A DNA stretch of 44,718 nucleotides from Savagea sp. (GTDB lineage: Bacteria; Bacillota; Bacilli; Bacillales_A; Planococcaceae). The notes under the pieces were generated by a model. The model had not been told where the DNA came from, made no database searches, and was given only the letters and a program-made list of their open reading frames with translations. A program made the translations under genes and the position numbers. Location of the stretch: positions 1-44,718 of the forward strand of contig JASLCF010000114.1 in the NCBI GenBank assembly GCA_030146155.1, in the 5' to 3' direction. Below, in pieces: positions 40,461-44,718 of this stretch (the first letter of the stretch is position 1; each line of letters starts with the position of its first letter).

Positions 40461-41429
40461 TTGAAAAAATTAGTACTTAGTTCTTTATTTTTTATTCTTG
40501 CTCTGCTGCTAGTTGCTTGTAGCAATGATGAAAACAAAACAACAGAAGAACAATCTGCCGTCAAGAAAGAACAACTCACAATCTTTACAACTGTCTATCC
40601 TATACAATATTTTACAGAACAAATTGGACAAGAACATGTCCAAGTCGAATCGATTTATCCACCGGGAACGGATGAACATACTTTTGAACCGACCCAAAAA
40701 GAAATGATGAAATTATCAGATGCAGATTATTTATTTTATGTTGGCTTAGGGTTGGAAGGATTTGTTGAGCGTTCAAAAAAACAATTAAATGATCAAAACG
40801 TCCAAACGATTGCTTTTGGTGAACTGATTGATCCTGAAGCACTCCATGAAGGTCATGACCATGAAGAAGAAGATCATGATCACCACGACCATGCACATGG
40901 AGAATTCGATCCTCATATTTGGATTTCTCCCATCCTTGCCGGTCAAATAGTAGAAGAAATTACTGAACAATTAACAAAAGCACTGCCAGCACATGCTGAG
41001 CAATTCAAAAAGAATGCAGAAGCATTAACTATCAAATTAAAAGGGTTAGACGAAGATTTTCATCATATGGCACATGAGGTGAAAAGAGATACATTCTTTG
41101 TTTCACATGCAGCCTTTGGTTATTTAGCTGACAGCTATCATTTAAATCAGGTGGCGATTGCAGGTTTAAATTCTCAAAGTGAACCTTCTCAAAAACAGTT
41201 AGCTGAATTAGTCGAACAAGCTAAAGAGCAACAGATTCATACGATTCTTTTCGAACAAAATATTTCTTCGAATGTAGCAGAAGTTATTCAAAAAGACATC
41301 GGTGCAAAAAGTGCAGTTTTGCATAACTTAGCTACTTTAACAGAAGAAGATATCGCTAATCAGGAAGATTATTTTTCACTCATGGAACGTAATTTAGCGG
41401 TACTCAAAGCGGCACTAAATGATGAATAA
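40461..41429 (+). CDS. znuA: Zinc-binding ABC transporter lipoprotein (ZnuA/AdcA type)
   Basis: 322 residues; lipidated C20 in LLLVAC. Cluster A-I metal-binding protein with ligand histidines in GTDEHTFEP, DPHIWISP and FVSHAAFGYLA, and a flexible His/Asp/Glu-rich loop at 129-147 (GHDHEEEDHDHHDHAHG) typical of zinc-specific proteins. Start is TTG with AGAAGGA upstream. Zur box at the promoter supports zinc. No permease or ATPase gene follows, so it must work with a transporter encoded elsewhere; flanking terminator follows. Confidence 0.92.
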   Translation: MKKLVLSSLFFILALLLVACSNDENKTTEEQSAVKKEQLTIFTTVYPIQYFTEQIGQEHVQVESIYPPGTDEHTFEPTQKEMMKLSDADYLFYVGLGLEGFVERSKKQLNDQNVQTIAFGELIDPEALHEGHDHEEEDHDHHDHAHGEFDPHIWISPILAGQIVEEITEQLTKALPAHAEQFKKNAEALTIKLKGLDEDFHHMAHEVKRDTFFVSHAAFGYLADSYHLNQVAIAGLNSQSEPSQKQLAELVEQAKEQQIHTILFEQNISSNVAEVIQKDIGAKSAVLHNLATLTEEDIANQEDYFSLMERNLAVLKAALNDE

Positions 41430-41457
41430 ACGACAAGATAAATAAAACTTTATACTA

Positions 41458-41497
41458 AAAGCGTGAGTAATCCTGATTAAGGAAACTCACGCTTTTA
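41458..41497. terminator. Bidirectional terminator between znuA and menC
   Basis: 12-bp stem AAAAGCGTGAGT (41458-41469) with 41486-41497 plus inner TCCT/AGGA pairs, flanked by A and T; ends just before the menC stop at 41500. Confidence 0.87.
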
Positions 41498-41499
41498 CT

Positions 41500-42603
41500 T
41501 TAGGATTCCACATGATAAGTGCTGACGATGACCTGTTGAAGAATGAAGGGATGAAGAGTTACCCCTATCCCATACGCATTGGGTACACGCATTTTTCCAT
41601 GCTCAACTAAAAACGGCTCATCAATGATATCTTGGTGCCAGAAATGATGACTTTCACTAAAATCGCCTGGAATGTTCACACCTTTTAATGAAGCAATGGC
41701 TAAATTGAACGCTTTCGAAATGCCAAACTCTATCATGCCACCAATATAGACAGCCAGTTGATGTTGCTGACACCACTCAATAATTTGACGTGAAGGAAGG
41801 TAACCTCCCACTCTGCCAGGTTTAAGGGCAATTCCGGAGGCTAATTGAAGTTCAGTGACATCTTGAACATCTGCTAGGCTACAAATACTTTCATCTAATA
41901 AAATAGGCGTCTTTAATTGTGTATGTGCCCATCGACTCTTTTGCCAGTCTTTTTCCTTAAAAGGCTGTTCAATCCAGTGAAAACCAATTTGATCAAAAGC
42001 TACATATCTTTCTGGAGACACATTTGAAAAACTACCATTCGCATCTGCTAGAAATACTAAACGTGGAAAATCACTGATAACCTTGCTTAATTCGCTCGGA
42101 TGATTGCTTGGGGTAATTTTAATTTTTATTCGCCGATAACCGACTTGTTCGGCCTGCTTCACTTTTTCTCTAAGTTCTTCAATCGTTTGCCAAGTGACTA
42201 CGATGCCAGCTTCTACTTCACTTTTCTCACTACCAATTAACGTACGAAAAGAAAGCTGCTGTTGTTTGGCATATAAATCCCAAAGCGCCATTTCTACAGT
42301 TGCGATAGCCATTTTATTTCCTTTTATGGCTGAATAATTGGTAACCCATTCTTCAGGAGTTGTAAAAGAAGTAAAAAGTTCTGGGATAAGCACTTTTTTC
42401 AAAATACTTTCTACTGTATCCACCGTCTCTTCCGTGTACCAGGGCGTTGAAAATGCTACACTCTCACCTAACCCTTCTCTACCCTCACTGTCTTTTATGA
42501 GAATAAGAATGGATTCTCTTTCTGTCACATGTTGCAATTGAGTAGAAAAAGGATGTTTCAACGGAATTTTTACACGCATGAGTTTGACTGATTTAATTTT
42601 CAT
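41500..42603 (-). CDS. menC: o-Succinylbenzoate synthase MenC
   Basis: 367 residues, enolase superfamily; dehydrates SHCHC to o-succinylbenzoate in menaquinone synthesis. Catalytic lysines in RRIKIKITP, metal ligands in FLADANGS, WIEQPF and LLDESI, and the second base in ALKPGRVGG. Its ATG overlaps the end of menE by 11 bases, so the two are coupled. Length normal. Confidence 0.92.
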   Translation of the reverse strand: MKIKSVKLMRVKIPLKHPFSTQLQHVTERESILILIKDSEGREGLGESVAFSTPWYTEETVDTVESILKKVLIPELFTSFTTPEEWVTNYSAIKGNKMAIATVEMALWDLYAKQQQLSFRTLIGSEKSEVEAGIVVTWQTIEELREKVKQAEQVGYRRIKIKITPSNHPSELSKVISDFPRLVFLADANGSFSNVSPERYVAFDQIGFHWIEQPFKEKDWQKSRWAHTQLKTPILLDESICSLADVQDVTELQLASGIALKPGRVGGYLPSRQIIEWCQQHQLAVYIGGMIEFGISKAFNLAIASLKGVNIPGDFSESHHFWHQDIIDEPFLVEHGKMRVPNAYGIGVTLHPFILQQVIVSTYHVES

Positions 42604-44032
42604 TTGCCCACTCCTTCAATACACGCCGCAACATTTTATTAGAACTATTTCTGGGTAGCTCTTGCACAAATATAATCTGTTTCGGTAATTTATATCGTGC
42701 CAGTCGTTGTTCACAAAAATGGATGAGTTCTTCTTCTGACACTCCTTCTTTTGCAATCACATAAGCTAGAGGAACTTCTCCCCATTCTCCGTCTGCACGT
42801 CCACAAACACCCGCCTCAAGAACGGAAGGATGTGCCAATAATACATTTTCTATTTCTGCTGGATAAATATTTTCTCCACCAGAAATTATTAAATCATTTC
42901 GCCGATCAACTATATATAAATAACCTTCATCATCGTAGTAACCTAAATCACCAGTATGCAACCATCCGTCTATTTGAGCAGGGGTTTTTTCAAAGCGTCC
43001 AATATAGCCAGGTGTTACATGTGGCCCTTTAATCCAAATCTCCCCAATTTGGTTGGCGATTTGACGACCTTCAATAGAGATTTCATGAAAATAAAGTGGT
43101 TTGCCGACTGACCCTATTTTTCTTTGTGCGTCTTGAAAAGCTAGTGTAGCTGTTTGGGAACTTGTTTCAGTCATGCCATAGGTTTGAATGACTGGAAGAT
43201 TCAAACGCTTTGCACGCTCTATGTAAGCTTCAGGGATAGCTCCGCCGCCAGCTAAGACATAACGAAAGTCAGCATGTGCAAGTTGTTGTTTTTCTTCCAT
43301 GACTTGTAAGATATCAGACAAAGTTTTAGCGACAACTGATTGAATCGTGATCGTTCCTTTTGTAATTGCTTCGGCAGACTTCTCAGCATTAAATTTTTGG
43401 TGCAACTCCATCGTAAAACCAAAATAAAAAGAACGCATAATAATTGAAAATCCACTAATATGAAAAAGCGGCATTGTACATAGCCAGACATCTGATGATA
43501 AATGGCCTGTGTTTGAAACAGCTGCAAGAGCATTTGATAAATGATTACCATGCGTTTGACGTACTCCTTTTGGAAAACCGGTCGTACCAGATGTAAACAT
43601 GATGGTTGCCGTTTGTTCTTTGTCGATTGTACGGTTCCAACTCATATGTTCAATAGGCTGTTTTACTATCCAATCCATGTTATACACATGAGGATGTAGA
43701 CTAGCTATTTTTGCTAGTTGATCCGTAATGACAGCATCAACGTTCGCCTCTTGAATTTGGTACTGCAATTCTTCTTTCGTTAAACGTGTATTCAACATCA
43801 CAATTTCAATTTCTGCTAAAAGTGAAGCACATAATAAAAAGTAAAGATCATCATTAGATGTATAATAAAAAGCAATACGACTACCCTTGCTTAACTTTAA
43901 TTGATGCATTTGACTTGCAATCTTCTTCGCTTGCTCCGTAATTTGTAAAAAGGTAAAGTCTTCATTGTCATAACGAAAACCAATTTGATGAGGACTTAAT
44001 TCAGCTCTTTTTAAAATTGGGTTAGGTATCAT
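42593..44032 (-). CDS. menE: o-Succinylbenzoate-CoA ligase MenE
   Basis: 479 residues, acyl-CoA synthetase family; activates o-succinylbenzoate for MenB. AMP-binding P-loop MFTSGTTGFPKGV, A5 motif IQTYGMTETSSQ, A7 LHTGDLGYYD, A8 YIVDRRNDLIISGGENIYP and the C-terminal catalytic lysine in RNSSNKMLRR. The frame is open to 44206, but the ATG at 44032 with TGGAGGAAA is the proper start. A terminator-like hairpin lies directly upstream of its ribosome site. Confidence 0.94.
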   Translation of the reverse strand: MIPNPILKRAELSPHQIGFRYDNEDFTFLQITEQAKKIASQMHQLKLSKGSRIAFYYTSNDDLYFLLCASLLAEIEIVMLNTRLTKEELQYQIQEANVDAVITDQLAKIASLHPHVYNMDWIVKQPIEHMSWNRTIDKEQTATIMFTSGTTGFPKGVRQTHGNHLSNALAAVSNTGHLSSDVWLCTMPLFHISGFSIIMRSFYFGFTMELHQKFNAEKSAEAITKGTITIQSVVAKTLSDILQVMEEKQQLAHADFRYVLAGGGAIPEAYIERAKRLNLPVIQTYGMTETSSQTATLAFQDAQRKIGSVGKPLYFHEISIEGRQIANQIGEIWIKGPHVTPGYIGRFEKTPAQIDGWLHTGDLGYYDDEGYLYIVDRRNDLIISGGENIYPAEIENVLLAHPSVLEAGVCGRADGEWGEVPLAYVIAKEGVSEEELIHFCEQRLARYKLPKQIIFVQELPRNSSNKMLRRVLKEWANEN

Positions 44033-44046
44033 TGTATTTCCTCCAT

Positions 44047-44085
44047 AAAAAAACTCTACTTCTAGTATATCGTAAGAAGTAGAGT
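44047..44085 (-). terminator. Terminator between menB and menE
   Basis: Perfect 11-bp stem ACTCTACTTCT (44053-44063) with 44075-44085, followed on the minus strand by T7. The menE ribosome site GGAGG begins four bases after the T-run, so menE depends on readthrough or on a hidden promoter. Confidence 0.85.
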
Positions 44086-44102
44086 CTTGAAATGAATTAT
44101 GC

Positions 44103-44718
44103 CTATGGGAAGCGTGGGAATTGATCGAAGTCTGGTTTACGTTTTTCTTTAAACGCATCTCGTCCTTCTTTTGCTTCATCTGTTGTGTAATAAAGTAATG
44201 TTGCATCTCCAGCCATTTGCTGTAAACCAGCTAAGCCGTCTGTATCAGCATTCATCGCAGCTTTTAAGAAACGAAGAGCAGTTGGACTCTTCTCTAACAT
44301 CTCTTCACACCACTGAACAGTTTCATCTTCTAATTGCTCATAAGGTACTACTGTATTCACAAGCCCCATATCCAATGCTTCTTGTGCATTGTATTGACGG
44401 CATAAGAACCAGATTTCACGTGCCTTTTTATGACCAACAATACGAGCTAAATAACCCGAACCGTAACCTGCATCAAATGAACCAACATTAGGTCCAGTTT
44501 GACCGAAACGAGCATTATCTGCAGCAATCGTTAAATCACACACGACATGAAGAACATGTCCGCCACCGATAGCATATCCTGCAACCATTGCTACAACTGG
44601 TTTAGGAATTACTCGAATTAAACGTTGTAAATCTAAAACGTTGAGGCGTGGAATTTCATCGTCACCTACATAACCACCATGTCCGCGAACTTTTTGGTCT
44701 CCACCTGAACAGAATGCT
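44103..44718 (-). CDS. menB: 1,4-Dihydroxy-2-naphthoyl-CoA synthase MenB (5' end beyond window)
   Basis: Partial: the reading frame runs off the right edge of the window, about 204 residues seen. Crotonase fold; converts o-succinylbenzoyl-CoA to DHNA-CoA. Oxyanion and active-site pieces are FCSGGDQKVRGHGGY at the edge, VAGYAIGGGHVLH and TGPNVGSFDAGYGSGYLAR; the C-terminus EKRKPDFDQFPRFP is typical. Together with menE and menC it gives the later steps of menaquinone head-group synthesis. Confidence 0.96.
   Translation of the reverse strand, partial: AFCSGGDQKVRGHGGYVGDDEIPRLNVLDLQRLIRVIPKPVVAMVAGYAIGGGHVLHVVCDLTIAADNARFGQTGPNVGSFDAGYGSGYLARIVGHKKAREIWFLCRQYNAQEALDMGLVNTVVPYEQLEDETVQWCEEMLEKSPTALRFLKAAMNADTDGLAGLQQMAGDATLLYYTTDEAKEGRDAFKEKRKPDFDQFPRFP

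Noticed and set aside
40509..40970. Several short frames on both strands within znuA
   Set aside because: They are in other frames of a clear lipoprotein gene; the His/Asp-rich repeats create open frames.
42751..43551. Frames opposite menE
   Set aside because: Antisense shadows of an intact acyl-CoA ligase.
1..44718. CRISPR array, tRNA/rRNA genes, prophage or defence island
   Set aside because: No regularly spaced repeats, no clover-leaf or rRNA sequence, and no phage or restriction/toxin genes were seen; the window is core metabolism and transport.

Overview
This window looks like an ordinary chromosomal segment of an AT-rich, low-GC Gram-positive bacterium of the order Bacillales. Evidence is strong Shine-Dalgarno sequences, TTG/GTG starts, Gram-positive lipoproteins, and gene sets and operators known from Bacillus and Staphylococcus: ccpC next to darB/ykuL, a metK S-box, the run ytpA/ytoA/metK/pckA/ytmA/ytkD/yidD(ytjA) followed by a metal-binding lipoprotein and menC-menE-menB, a regulator-potABCD operon, and nreBC. 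I would guess Staphylococcaceae or Planococcaceae but cannot fix the genus. There is no phage, plasmid, CRISPR array, rRNA or tRNA. The only mobile DNA I see is one decayed ISL3-type transposase remnant.

Layout. 1-5300: a 2-Cys peroxiredoxin (minus strand) behind a PerR-like operator, then a polyamine uptake operon (Xre/cupin regulator plus potABCD). 5300-9500: a NorA/Bmr-like drug exporter with a possible leader peptide, convergent with the ccpC/threonine ammonia-lyase pair, then darB. 9480-12620: an OpuA-type compatible-solute ABC transporter in the unusual order binding protein, permease, ATPase. 12720-16670: CcdA and a TlpA/ResA-like thioredoxin followed by an OmpR-type two-component system, with an unrecognised membrane protein upstream. 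16800-22200: YitT protein and LysR regulator, divergent from a lone peptide-type binding protein, an AEC transporter and fabI with a FapR-like box. 22480-26330: nreBC-like oxygen sensing and a sulfide:quinone reductase with its DUF1641 partner. 26490-29010: a cation exporter behind a leader RNA with its own terminator, then two genes ending in an RNA methyltransferase. 29160-33520: aminopeptidase, UPF0178, LLM oxidoreductase, nuclease and YtpA-like hydrolase. 33590-39720: carbonic anhydrase-like protein, metK with SAM riboswitch, pckA with a CcpN-like box, ytmA, ytkD, a 59-codon YjfB-like gene and yidD. 39790-44718: IS remnant, Zur-controlled zinc-binding lipoprotein, and menC, menE and the 3' part of menB.

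How it works together. Much of the window concerns respiration, redox and carbon switching (menaquinone synthesis, sulfide oxidation, NreBC, CcdA/TlpA, PerR-type peroxide defence, CcpC and CcpN control of central carbon metabolism) and uptake of osmolytes, polyamines and zinc. Many classical regulatory sites can be read directly: PerR, FapR, Zur, CcpN and S-box. I did not find a clearly new multi-gene system. The best leads are the structured leader before the cation exporter, the six-codon reading frame before the drug exporter, terminator hairpins placed just before downstream genes inside apparent operons, and several proteins missing key residues (YtpA serine, NreB fourth cysteine, a histidine kinase G1-box aspartate).
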